Below are positions 1-8,967 of a stretch of DNA of 21,080 nucleotides, one piece after another. Origin of the DNA: Chara braunii (Eukaryota > Streptophyta > Charophyceae > Charales > Characeae); contig BFEA01000541.1 in assembly GCA_003427395.1 (NCBI GenBank), positions 314,153-335,232 on the forward strand, in the 5' to 3' direction. Under the pieces are notes generated by a model. It did no database searches. It worked only from the letters and a program-made list of their open reading frames with translations, and was not told the DNA's origin. Numbering within the stretch: position 1 is the first letter of the stretch; every line of letters starts with the position of its first letter. The translations under genes and the position numbers were made by a program.

Positions 1-192
1 ACGGCTGCCAGTTCCGTCGTTTTCTACTTCAGAAGTAATACGAAGAGAACGTTTTGAGAGATCGCGACCCTCATCATGACTGAATCTGGCCTGCAAGAAC
101 CCTACCATACAGACTGCAATTGCCGTTGAGCTTCTGACAGGTTGGACGTGCCGGGCGACACTCATGCAAAGAAATTCTGATTTTTTTCCTTT

Positions 193-224
<32 letters not shown>

Positions 225-402
225 CAAACAAACAAACAAACAAACAAACAAACATTCCAGGAAAAACGGCTGTCAGTTCCGTCGTTTTCTACTTCAGAAG
301 TAAGAGAACGTTTTGAGAAATCGCGACCCTCATCATGACTGAATCTGGCCCGCAAGAACCCTACCATACAGACTGCAATAACCCTACCATACACACAGAG
401 TG
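1..402 (+). repeat. Direct repeat of about 120 bp flanking a poly-A tract
   Basis: Bases 1-120 and 266-379 are near-identical. Both begin ACGGCTG(C/T)CAGTTCCGTCG and end CATACAGACTGCAAT. The second copy lacks about 6 bp near its middle and has a few substitutions. The 145 bp between them ends in poly-A and (CAAA)n. After copy 2, bases 357-379 are partly repeated at 380-402 (AACCCTACCATACA). Copy 1 starts at the window edge, so the unit may be longer or part of a larger tandem array. The arrangement could be a tandem duplication or the flanks of a retroposed segment. Confidence 0.85.
197..253 (+). repeat. Poly-A run followed by (CAAA)n microsatellite
   Basis: About 28 consecutive A residues (197-224) run directly into roughly seven CAAA units. 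A-run plus A-rich microsatellite is the usual decay product of a retroposon tail, but no element body is recognised upstream. Confidence 0.9.
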
Positions 403-880
403 TTACCCGAACTACAGATTACTAAAAGCTTTCAGGCCAACGCGCGGCCTCCAAAAAAAATTTGGCTGCCCGTTTCTTATTTTACGTGAACAGGGGGCCG
501 GGTCTACTACCGCCCCTCACAACTTCTTTTTTTTTTTTTTGACCCCCATTTTTGGAGGTGCGCCGCATGCAGTGCGCGCACATCGTGCGGGATGTGCGGT
601 GCGGCACACGTGCGCAGTACAGCGCATCGCGATGCGCCGCATGTATGGTTTACATGGCCCTATACCCTCTCCTTTCTAGTTTCTGGTGTCTATGATTGCT
701 TATAAAGCTTAACCTGTCTTATTTAAAATTTGTCTTTAACCAGTTCTAACAAGTGCTAAAACCCTAAACCCTATCAAGTTTAGCTAGTCTGTTAACTACG
801 TGGTTAACCTCCCCTCTTGTGGATTGTGACCCTTATCCTGAATTTTCTCTTTTTACTAACTGGTACCGCCGTTTAGGGTG
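403..880. other. Non-coding stretch with GC-rich palindromes and telomere-type repeats
   Basis: No gene is recognised. A T-run lies at 527-540. A CpG-rich, TGCGC-rich patch (560-645) includes a perfect 16-bp palindrome GCGCATCGCGATGCGC at 622-637. AAACCCTAAACCCT at 758-772 is two units of the plant/algal telomere repeat, and TTTAGGG occurs once more near 873. Both are too short to be telomeric arrays and may be chance or interstitial traces. Confidence 0.6.
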
Positions 881-1250
881 AAAGTAGTAATAGAATGCTG
901 GGTTGGGTAGAGCTTGTGTCTGTAGGTTTAAGTTTGGGAGGTTGGGTGTCCATTGTGTTTAGGAGAGGGTTGTCATGTCTGGAGGGAGTGATTTGGGACC
1001 AGGGTGGTATATTGTGAGGTAATGGGCTAGAAGTGAAACAGATGTGAGGGGTTCGAGGGGATTGTGGTGGGGATGGCGTAGTGTGGTTACTTTTGCCAGA
1101 GACGATATCTGTGGAGGTTGGAAGTCTGTCATACCCGTCTGTTAGCAAGGTCCGTAATTAGCTGTTGTTCCTGTCTGTGTTGTTGGGGTAGTCACATTGG
1201 GGGGGTAACTACTTCGTTTGTGTGCCTTAGTTGTGGTTATCTGTGGTGGG
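881..1250 (-). other. Strand-asymmetric DNA downstream of the LINE remnant
   Basis: The plus strand is strongly G/T-rich, so the minus strand is A/C-rich, matching the bias of the adjoining LINE fragment. This is probably the 3' part of the same element (3' untranslated region), since it follows the end of its reading frame at 1251. An open stretch at 873-1148 on the minus strand is Pro/Thr/Ser-rich low-complexity sequence with no recognised domain. Confidence 0.4.
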
Positions 1251-2036
1251 TTAGAAGGAACTGATCTGGATGCTGATCGAGTCTCGTGTGCTAATCATTG
1301 ATTCTGGATCTGCATTGTTGGTCTGGGCTTGGTCATTCCACATTTTAAAGATTCGGCTCTGTCCCTTGATGATTGCTATCTTGCCCTTGTCCAGAGAGTT
1401 CTCCTCAAATTTACTTTGAAATTCCTTGGCTTTGGGCTCGTTGGCTTTCATGTTTCTCTTGACTTTGCACCATAGTACCCAGTATTCCGTTACTACTTGC
1501 TGTTTGAGGACACCCCATGCTTCTTGCACATGCATTGGTTGTTTGTCTATCGTTTCTTGGCATTGTTTCCTCCAGATTGACCATATTGTTGCCTTGCGTA
1601 GGATTTGGAATAGGTTGTTTTGAAGGTCGGGGCAGTCCTCGGTGGTTGTGAATCGTAATAGAATAAGGGTAGGGTTTCTTGTGAATTTTGTGCCGGTTAT
1701 TCAGGCCCAAATCTGTGTGATCCTGTTCCATATGGGTTGGATCTTGGGGCATAGCAGGAAGCAGTGAAACAAGTCTTCTATCTGTCCTTCTGTGCAGTTA
1801 GCACACAGTTCATTCCGTCTTCTAATGTTCAGGTCAAGTGGGATTGCTAAGTACAGTATTAGCCATGTGAAAACTTTTGAACTTCGGGGGGTGTAGAGTA
1901 GCTATTTGGTTCCAAGGTAATTCTCTTAAATTCTGAGCCTATCTCTAGGTGCCTATTCCAGTGGTCTGCTATGATTGTTTCTGAGGCTGTTGATCTATGT
2001 CTTAGTTTATCGGGTTAATTCTTCGGGCAATACTTG
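1251..2036 (-). pseudogene. Broken LINE (non-LTR retrotransposon), reverse transcriptase C-terminal region
   Basis: Translation of the minus strand from about 1888 gives a run with FTWLILYLAIPLDLNIRRR, then C-x2-C (CANC), then LFHCFLLCPKIQPIW. This is the pattern of the zinc-binding region that follows the reverse transcriptase domain in plant LINEs (zf-RVT family). The same frame continues through ATIWSIWRKQCQE, matching the usual LINE C-terminus of the form 'WSIWRERN', and ends at 1251. The frame is broken by TAG at 1902-1904 and TGA at 1701-1703. A one-base shift at a C-run (1885-1890) separates it from upstream coding (ADHWNRHLEIGSEFKR) that extends to about 2036. The polymerase and endonuclease domains are absent, as expected for a 5'-truncated copy. 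It is non-functional. The assignment is made from motif pattern, not from a search. Confidence 0.75.
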
Positions 2037-2508
2037 TGGTGTGGCCGTCAGAACCATTTTTTGCCCCGCTATACTTACCGTTGGATTTTTTTTCTTCTTC
2101 TTTTTTCTTCCACATGCTGGGAAACGGCCCCAGCGCCCCTCATATCAATAACCACGGCCCGCAGGGATGAACCAGGCTATCCGGCCTGGATTAACCCCAC
2201 CGCGGCTGAGCACCCGTCAGCCTGCAACGTCACACCCTAATTAACTCTAATTAACATCACACTAATTAACATCGCCAACCCTGACACTAAAACACAAACC
2301 AACTCAAAACCATCAAAAGGAAAACGCAACCAGAAATCTACACCTCCAACCCTAAACACTGAAAAACACCAACAGAATTCCACCCAAAAAACACCTAAAC
2401 AATCAACACGAACGAATGAACCCTAACTAGCTCACAGGCAAAGAAACAAAAACCAAATACCCACTACACACACCAACGTGAACTAATTAACCCTCATAAT
2501 CTGTACAA
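2037..2508. other. A/C-rich, G-poor stretch with TAATTAAC repeats
   Basis: From about 2225 to 2500 the plus strand is almost devoid of G. CTAATTAAC recurs near 2238, 2248, 2262 and 2483. No long frame or known motif is seen. The bias is on the opposite strand to that of the LINE remnant, so the compositional strand switches between about 2040 and 2225. It may be the end of a second, oppositely oriented repeat. Confidence 0.5.
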
Positions 2509-3075
2509 GTGAAAAAAAACAAGGATGAAGAGTTCGCAAGCTACACCACACCCGAGGTAGGAGCATCAGCAATGCAAAGCGACGCCGAGCACAGCTTAAA
2601 GCCCGTTGTCAACGACGGTGGGCAATACCAGTCACAGCTAAGCTCTAGTGTCGCTCTCCCGGAAGCCGGCGCTCGTCGATGCACATGTGTCTCTCATCTC
2701 CCCGTGAATCTTCAGCTTCCGACTCCGTATCAAAGCCAGCGGACAAAGCCCCTGACAGGTTTCGCATACTGGTATGTGCGGCGCCCAAATCCTGCCCGTC
2801 GGACCACCACACATCTCCTCCTTCCTCCGATAGTCTCTCCAGGAATGCCAGCAAAGACCGACCCGGACCAGGATATGGCAGAAGCATTTCAGTGCTTCCT
2901 CAAGGTAGTCCCCACCCTGCGTCCACACGTGCCTCTTCTCCCCCACCGCCTCTGCCACCCCAACCCTGGGTTTTGGCACCGTGCAGCACTGATCGCAGCT
3001 GCACGAACTCAATCCCCCACATCTCAGGCACTTGCTCCAGTGAAAAACATTCAGAGGCACTACCGCATAGGTTCT
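2509..3075. other. C-rich stretch with overlapping open frames, no recognised gene
   Basis: Two plus-strand frames (2509-3369 and 2679-3452) and several minus-strand frames overlap here and run into the minisatellite. They are rich in Ser, Pro and Arg, show no recognised domain, and owe much of their length to stop-poor C-rich and repeat sequence. I see no reason to prefer one of them as a gene. Confidence 0.4.
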
Positions 3076-3318
3076 CGGCCCGCCGGCGTTTTCGTTTCTC
3101 CATCTCGGTTGGCCCGCCGACGTTTTCGTTTCTCCAGCTCGGTTGGCCCGCCGGCGTTTTCATTTCTCCAGCTCAGTGGGCCCGCCGACGTTTTTGTTTC
3201 TCCAGCTCGGTTGGCCCGCCGATGTTTTTGTTTCTCCAGCTCGGTCGGCCCGCTGGCGTTTTCATTTCTCCAGCTCGGTGGGCCCGCCGACGTTTTTGTT
3301 TCTCCAGCTCGGTTGGCC
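3076..3318 (+). repeat. 34-bp minisatellite, about seven copies
   Basis: The unit begins CGGTTGGCCCGCCGACGTTT and ends TTTCTCCAGCT. Copies start at 3076 (30 bp, shortened), 3106, 3140, 3174, 3208, 3242 and 3276, with a partial at 3310. Copies differ at a few positions (GACG/GGCG/GATG; CGTTT/TGTTT/CATTT). Because 34 is not a multiple of three, any frame cycles through all three phases every 102 bp, yet several frames on both strands stay open across the array. A remnant of the unit end (TCTCCAGCTCGG) recurs at 3597. Confidence 0.95.
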
Positions 3319-3790
3319 TTGTGTTTTCGAATGTTCAAATACAAGTACACACCACACAACATTTTTTAATACAAGTACACACCAAGACCAAGAAGAACTG
3401 GAGGGATTTCTTTTTTTTGTCTTTTTCGCTTGACATGGACTTTTTGACGTAGGGCCTCGCTGCACTACTCTCGGTATGCACAAAAGACAAAAAGGATGGC
3501 AATGTGCCTTTCCATGTTCTAGCGGTGTATTCAGTCTCATTTGTGCATTTGGACAGCAGTGCAGCGAGGCCCATAGTCACACTCACATTTTTTGTCTCTC
3601 CAGCTCGGGGGCATAACATATTCCCGCATATTTGAATGCAAGTGCATACCACGGGTCCACGACCAAGAAGCAGCGAAGGGAATTCTTTTTGTTTTCCGTG
3701 CCTGACACGGACTTGTTCGGACATAGGGGCTCGCTGCACTACTCTCGGCATGCACAATAGACAAAAAAGTTGGCAATGTATCTTTCCGCG
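3296..3790. repeat. Diverged duplication of about 200 bp
   Basis: 3296-3515 and 3588-3785 align along their length: TCTCCAGCTCGG, TTCAAATACAAGTACACACC / TTGAATGCAAGTGCATACC, GACCAAGAAG, CTCGCTGCACTACTCTCGG and TGGCAATGT occur in the same order in both. Between them an inverted piece, GTGCAGCGAGGCCC (about 3559-3572), is the reverse complement of GGGCCTCGCTGCAC near 3452. Only the right-hand copy carries the tRNA-like head described next. Confidence 0.8.
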
Positions 3791-3865
3791 AGGATTTGAA
3801 CCCTCAGCACACCTGCATACGGGCCCTGTAAGCAAGCATGTGCCCACGCTAAGTGAAGGCCGGCC
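3788..3865 (-). mobile_element. tRNA-like promoter region, possible SINE head
   Basis: On the minus strand GGTTCAAATCC (3792-3802) is a perfect RNA polymerase III B box (T-arm). About 49 bp upstream, TAGC at 3848-3851 begins a weak A-box-like segment. The spacing fits a tRNA-derived promoter. The T-stem pairs poorly and no 7-bp acceptor stem can be formed, so it is not a working tRNA gene. The duplicated segment extending towards 3300 would then be the SINE body. A decayed tRNA is the alternative. Confidence 0.35.
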
Positions 3866-4714
3866 CCTGAATAATGAGGCCTGAATTCGTCAAATTTGCA
3901 GAGCTTTGATGGGCGCCAGACAGTTGCCACACGCGAGTTGGTTACATCCGTTCTGCTCGTGAGAATCAGAAATATTTATGAGCCTTCTAGGCTCTTCCAG
4001 CCACGCAGGGGAAGCAGGGAACACCATACGTTTGTGCCTGCCTGGCCGGTCACACCTAACCAATTTGGTTCCAGGCCACTGTCTGAATGGACCTGTGCGC
4101 GGACACTTTGGCCCGACGTGAAGCTACTGGTCGCACAGTCGCCAGGCCCAGGTAGCTAGCACAGACAAACACTTTCCGTATAGGAAAGTACCCCCCTGCC
4201 ATTCATTCATTCAGGCACTTGCAAGCGCATGCGGCAGTGCTGCTGGAGCGATTGCTCGCAAGCTGCTGCACTAGCTGTAGTGCCTGGCCGCGCGCGGGCG
4301 TTGGTGGAAGAGGGCGCTGCAAGAAGCCAGCACCATAGCCCAGCCCTCATAGCTGGGCTTGGGATTGGGCTTGCAGGAGGTCAGACGGGTATGGTGGTGG
4401 TCTTTGGTTGGTGAGGAAACGTGGGGTAAGAAGACAAGGGTGAGAGGACAAATGAGGAAATGATGTGAGGGCACGTACCTGGTCTTGGTCGAGGTCTACA
4501 TGGTCGACATCTGCATGTACTTTGGTCGCTGCTGCTGATGTCAACTGGTTGCTTCGTCATTGTCGTAGGCTAGTAGAGTAGCTATAGGATCATAGTCTGG
4601 GCGCTGAGCGTCGTATTGGAGACAGAGCTTTGATTGCTTTGTTGGTGGTGGTGAGGGTATGCTTTCATTGACAATTCGGTTCGCTGCTTTGTTTCTCCTT
4701 CGGTGTAACATCCA
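3866..4714. other. Stretch with no recognised gene
   Basis: Only short open frames occur. There is a small CATT run near 4201-4212 (CATTCATTCATTC). Nothing in translation on either strand is recognised. Confidence 0.5.
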
Positions 4715-5200
4715 CATTTGTTTGTTTTTTTTGTTTTTTTTTTGGAAAGCTTGAACTTGTATTGCAAAAATCATTGGAACGAGGCCGGGGACCTCACAAT
4801 TCAACCCGGGGTTATCCTGGCAGCCTCAGCCAATTTCGCCTACGAACCAAGCTGGATTACTAAACCGATTGTTCAGGATATGCTGGAAACCGGGTCCAGC
4901 GTCCCCTCCTACTATGCTTTCCAAAAATGTAAGCTTTGAAGCACAGAGTAAAAAAGATGAGCTTAACTGATAAAGACAGCTCCTTGCCTCTCACAAGATT
5001 TCCTGTGTACTGAGGCTGGCCCATAAGAGCCCAGTTTCCCTTACTTCCAATATTCAGACTCAGTAAATTTATGGCTGCCCAGAAAATTTATTTATGTGCA
5101 CACGCAGCCCCCAGCTCATAAAGTCTCAATAGTAGCCCTATTGGACCTAAGATCGGTCCTGCCGCGACACACAAGCTGCCATCCGAGTTCAACTTTTGTA
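4715..5200. other. Poly-T tract and one copy of a dispersed 20-bp motif
   Basis: A TTTGTTTTTT-type tract (4718-4742) may be a reversed poly-A tail. TGCTGGAAACCGGGTCCAGC at 4881-4900 is the reverse complement of a motif found four times at 17791-18159. The common core with flanks is GGGACGCTGGACCCGGTTTC. No gene is recognised. Confidence 0.6.
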
Positions 5201-5465
5201 GAAGACACCGCAAGTGAAAAGGATGTAAGCATTGTGTAGTTATAGCTACCGCCGAGCATCCGCCACGTGTGTTTCTCAACAGGCCCGGTCTTGATGCCAC
5301 CCGCCTAAGCAGACGGGCTCGGTAGTTCAACATCACAGGTGCCATTGCTGTAGAAGATGTAGAGTTCATACTTGTTGTGGCTTATACTTACATGTCAGGC
5401 TGACGCAATATCTGCCGCCTGTGTTTCTCGACAGGCCCGGTAAGATACCACCCACCATACGGGCT
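5200..5465 (+). repeat. Diverged tandem duplication of about 150 bp
   Basis: TGTGTTTCTCAACAGGCCCGG (near 5270) and its near-copy TGTGTTTCTCGACAGGCCCGG (near 5418) are followed in both places by a CCACCC...ACGGG segment. Each is preceded by TGTAGAAGA at a similar distance (near 5197 and 5350). Position-by-position similarity is moderate. Confidence 0.65.
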
Positions 5466-5726
5466 TCGACAGCTTGGCTTGGCTGTGAAAGCAATGCCAA
5501 AGCCAGCACTCCACGCCCTTGAAACTGCCGAAGTGCTCCCACCGCTGCTGCAGATTCTCCCTATCTACACCAGCGCCGCTACGGGGAGTACAGGATCAAT
5601 TCGAACTGGCTCCAGCACAGACTACACTAAATTCAAATAAGAGTCACAAAACTACCACTTCATCTGGAATGCAAAACACATTGATCTAACCAGAGCCTCG
5701 GAATAGACACGACCAGGGCAGAACCA

Positions 5727-5890
5727 TCCAACCACTGTGGAGAATAAACTACGGTGGAGAGCGGAGCCATGAACCACCGGTCTCACTTATGAAACGATCC
5801 ACCGCAGCGGAGAGGGGAGCCATGAACAACGGCTCTCAAACGACAACGATCCAGCCACAGTGCAGCGGGGAACAATGACCGACAGATCTC
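5727..5890 (+). repeat. Three degenerate tandem units
   Basis: Units start with ATCCAACCACTG (5727), ATCCACCGCAGC (5790) and ATCCAGCCACAG (5842). Each continues with a GGAGAG/AGCGGGG run, GAGCCATGAAC or a variant, and a CGG(T/C)CTC-type end. Unit lengths are unequal (about 63, 52 and 48 bp), which indicates old decay. Confidence 0.5.
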
Positions 5891-7100
5891 GGTGGACTCG
5901 CTAGGCCTAATGAAATCACGTGAGGAGAATTCACAAAACCTTATGAATCTACCCTTGAATACAATATTGGCTAGGTGCATGGTGAGTTCTTAGACAGCAA
6001 GGGACATCAGGATTGACAAGAAAATTTGCACCTAAATACTTCCAACATCCAACCAGTCAAGAGCTGCTACCTGTTATGGCACCCATCCTCATACAAATCC
6101 TACAGGAGCGGTAGCAAAAGCTTAATGAATCCGGCCTTAATTACCGGCAAATTCATCAAAAACAACCAGCAGATAATTACCGAAGCTCAACAGGCAATCC
6201 AGAAGGTTTGTAAAACCAGCCTTGGTTACAGCCAGATACACAGTATGTAGTAAGAAGAGCCGAGTCAAATTCCACGGGGGGACCAAGCATATGCGTCAGA
6301 ATAGAGGAGACAATTGATGGGGTCGAAGTTAAACTAGTCCTGAGTGTATTGAGGAAAATATTATGAAAAAAGAATAAATCCAACTCCAATATAGACTGCA
6401 AAATCAACCACGACAAAGTTCTACGAAAATCAACAGGTAGGAACAGCCAAAAGGTATTGTGGCAGAGTACAGAGCTCTCCAGCCGGACGCGGAAACAAAT
6501 GGATCTAGGCTGTTACTGTGTCTAGCTTCATACCCTTAACTTCTTGCTCTTCATGACATGTCTGCCCTTGCTCGTATCAGCACCAGTCCCACCGCCCTTG
6601 CAAGCTCTCCCACTGCTTCCGCAAGCGCTGCTGCCTTCACTGCTGGCATCCTGAAGTACTCTCTCGTGCAATAGGAATGATGAGTCCAAGGTTGCTTCTG
6701 AAGTCTAGCATCGTGACGATTGCCAGACTCTACACAACATTATGCTGCATGTGGCCAGAAGATTCGCCAGCTTCATCCAAAGTCATGTACACGGTGAATC
6801 TCCATTCGCCCACGAACTTTTCGAAGTTTGGCTGCTAGCATAGCCTCACGCCCCATCATATTCCAGATGGGATGCGCTACAGCCGTCCCCCAACACCACC
6901 ATGTTAACCCAGCAGTGCCCTCGCCACCAGGACGCCCCCAAAGGAGCGACGACATCCAACGACATCAATCCCACCACTGCCCGTAGCTCTCCCACAGCTT
7001 AGAGAGTGCCGATGCCCATATAGCAACCACTGTTATGCACTGGTCCCCTGGTTGACATTGCACAGTAGACAATTGGTGATAGCAAGGCTAGCAGAGAACC
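5891..7100. other. Long stretch with no recognised gene
   Basis: Open frames are all under 80 codons. The best-looking one (6026-6250, plus) has no family resemblance that I can name. No RNA gene or repeat of note is seen. Confidence 0.5.
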
Positions 7101-7423
7101 GGAATCTCCCTATCCCCTGATATCTCACAGGGGCAAACGCCGTAAAACTATACCGCGCGGGAGATGGGGGGAGGCTTGAAATTGACGAGTACGACGGCAT
7201 TCATAGGAGGCCAGCTGCTTCCTGCCCCTTGGTCTTCCCAAGGGGAAACACCGTACCAAGCATACCGCACAGAAGAATGAGACACGTCCTTGAAAATACC
7301 GAAGAAGAAGATGTGCCCCACACACGCCATGTGAGCAGCAGCAAGCGGCGCAGTAACACGGTAGCGCCTCGAGAATACCGATGCTGAGGGCGCTAGCACC
7401 TGCGTTAACGCAGCGTTAACGCA
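7101..7423. repeat. Short repeats and a 23-bp palindrome
   Basis: AGGGGCAAACGCCGTA...TATACCGCGC near 7130 and AGGGGAAACACCGTA...CATACCGCAC near 7240 are diverged direct copies. At 7401-7423 two overlapping copies of GCGTTAACGCA form a 23-bp palindrome that is perfect about a single central base, with a GTTAAC site in each half. Confidence 0.6.
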
Positions 7424-7889
7424 CCTAAGCGCTGTCACGCGGCACGACCAGCCTCCAACATCCGCATTTCTGCTTCCTGCTTCCTGCACAGCTTACAACT
7501 ATCTGGCTGTCAGTGTAATTTTGCAATCTGAAATTCTGTCGTTTTGCTATTGCTCGTTTTCGTTGCATTTCTATGTGTTCTCGTGGTGTATTCAGGGCAT
7601 ACTCCCACCGGGACCTAAAGTCACAAATATCTGGGGCGTTTGGTACCATGTATTTGTGCCTTTGGGTGCCCGTGTGGTCACACACCAGTTCTGTGTCCAT
7701 GACATATGTGCCTCACAGAATTGCACACATCTGTGCCTCACAGAACTGCACATAGTCACACTGGTTACACCGAGAAGTAAATAGAGTTTTCTTTTTTGCT
7801 TTTTGAAAGCTGAATTAACACGCACGGGTGTTTTGCTCATGCACGAATTTCTTGAAATATGTCACCAAGAAAGAAAAGGGAAAAGGTAA

Positions 7890-7919
7890 TTTGAGACCAC
7901 CTCTGGAGGTGGTCTCAAA
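7890..7919. repeat. 30-bp palindrome, copy 1
   Basis: TTTGAGACCACCTC pairs perfectly with GAGGTGGTCTCAAA around a 2-bp centre (14-bp arms). It is the best-preserved copy of the family palindrome. Confidence 0.95.
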
Positions 7920-7951
7920 AAGGGTGCTCCCACAGCCCCGCAGAAGGTAAC

Positions 7952-7979
7952 TTGAGACCACCTCTGGAGGTGGTCTCAA
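7952..7979. repeat. 28-bp palindrome, copy 2
   Basis: This is the same palindrome with 13-bp perfect arms. It is separated from copy 1 by a near-identical unit, forming a 62-bp tandem duplication. It is followed by the CTGTTGACAAAA motif at 8005-8017. Confidence 0.95.
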
Positions 7980-8453
7980 AAAGGGTCTTCCCGTGGCCCC
8001 GCACGCTGTTGACAAAAGGGTCACCAAAAAGCACACTTGGCTAGCGGGCCTCTCCAATGTGCCCCGTGTGAGTGTGCCATCAAAAAGGGTCATCCTGTGG
8101 CCCTGCAGGCTGCTGACAAAAGGGGCACCTTGGGTCGTGGGCCTCTACAATGTGACCTGAAAACTGTCCGGAGTTGCTCCCAAAACTTTCAATGTTTGGG
8201 TTCCGTCAGATGTTGGATTTGTTATGCCTTTCTAGGCCTTTTGGAAAAACTCGGAGTGTAATATCTGTTCTGATCAGTCACAAAAAATAACAATAAAATA
8301 ATAAAATTTGGATTTGGAGAATTTTGGACATTTTGTTCTTTTCTTTTGGGGAGGATCGACAACAATCAGGGCATACTCACACTCGGGTCATCCGCAAATT
8401 CTGCAAGAATTCTCGCCAGTTTTTGAAGAAAATGTGAAGAAATAAATAGGGCG

Positions 8454-8483
8454 TTTGCGGTCAACTTGAGAGGTGACCACAAA
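8454..8483. repeat. 30-bp imperfect palindrome in element C
   Basis: TTTGCGGTCAACTT faces GAGGTGACCACAAA, with about three mismatches in 14. It is followed by GCGGATGCTGACAAAT at 8495-8510, so the palindrome-plus-motif order matches the other copies. Confidence 0.7.
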
Positions 8484-8524
8484 TCCCTTGCCCCGCGGAT
8501 GCTGACAAATGGGCACACAAATAG

Positions 8525-8682
8525 TGGCAAAAATTCGTTCACAAAAGTTCTTACACAATTTTCTTCAAAAATGCTGACAAACGGGCACATGGCAAAAATT
8601 TATTCACCTAATGCCCTTTCTTGTTTTTCGCATTTTCTTCAAAATTGGCAAAAATTCGTTCACAAAAGTTCCTGCACAATTT
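8525..8682 (+). repeat. Three diverged tandem units of about 60 bp
   Basis: TGGCAAAAATT(C/T) starts at 8525, 8590 and 8646. The first and third copies continue CGTTCACAAAAGTTC(T/C)T(A/G)CACAATTT. The first two end in CATTTTCTTCAAAA or ATTTTCTTCAAAA. A reverse-complement relative (TTTTTGAAGAAAATG) lies at about 8421. Confidence 0.75.
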
Positions 8683-8937
8683 GTGGATGGCGCCTTGTCC
8701 CATCTGAAAAGGTACAGCAATGTGACGTGAACCATGCCCAAAACCTCAAATCGGCCCTTCCCAAATCCACATATTTTGCGGTTTTGGGGTCGCCGTGTGA
8801 GTATGGGCATACTAACAGGGGGACTCGACAAGTCGTGACGGCCTTAAATGCCAAAATTAGGAAGATTTCAGGTCAACCCAAATGTACAGTTTGGTGACCC
8901 TTTTGTCAGCAGCCTGTGTGGCCGCAGATGGACCCTT

Positions 8938-8967
8938 TTTGAGACCACCTCCAGAGGTGATCTCAAA
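8938..8967. repeat. 30-bp palindrome, inverted copy at the right arm of B
   Basis: TTTGAGACCACCTC faces GAGGTGATCTCAAA, with one G/A difference from perfect pairing. It is preceded by TTTTGTCAGCAGCCTGT at 8901-8917. Confidence 0.9.

Larger units (their letters stand above)
8367..8810. mobile_element. Possible third nested element C
   Basis: CAGGGCATACTCACAC at 8367-8382 faces GTGTGAGTATG at 8796-8806, so 11 bp pair as inverted ends. Its inner flanks hold TCCGCAAATTC on the left and TTTTGCGGTTTTGGGG on the right. It contains its own palindrome (8454-8483) and the CTGACAAA motif (8495-8510). The ends resemble those of element A and of the elements at 15802 and 16643. The right terminus is imperfect, so the boundary is approximate. 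Confidence 0.45.

Noticed and set aside
1-379. LTR retrotransposon with 120-bp LTRs
   Set aside because: Only 145 bp lie between the repeats, there is no primer-binding site or polypurine tract, and the repeats do not have TG...CA ends.
758-772. Interstitial telomere array
   Set aside because: There are only two AAACCCT units, which can arise by chance.
2066-2080. ATACTTACC as the 5' end of U1 snRNA
   Set aside because: The match stops after nine bases and nothing downstream resembles U1.
2509-3369. 286-codon plus-strand frame
   Set aside because: It overlaps several other frames of similar length on both strands through a 34-bp minisatellite and is explained by stop-poor repeats.
3788-3865. 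A functional tRNA gene on the minus strand
   Set aside because: The B box is good, but the T-stem mispairs and no acceptor stem forms, so only a tRNA-derived remnant is supported.
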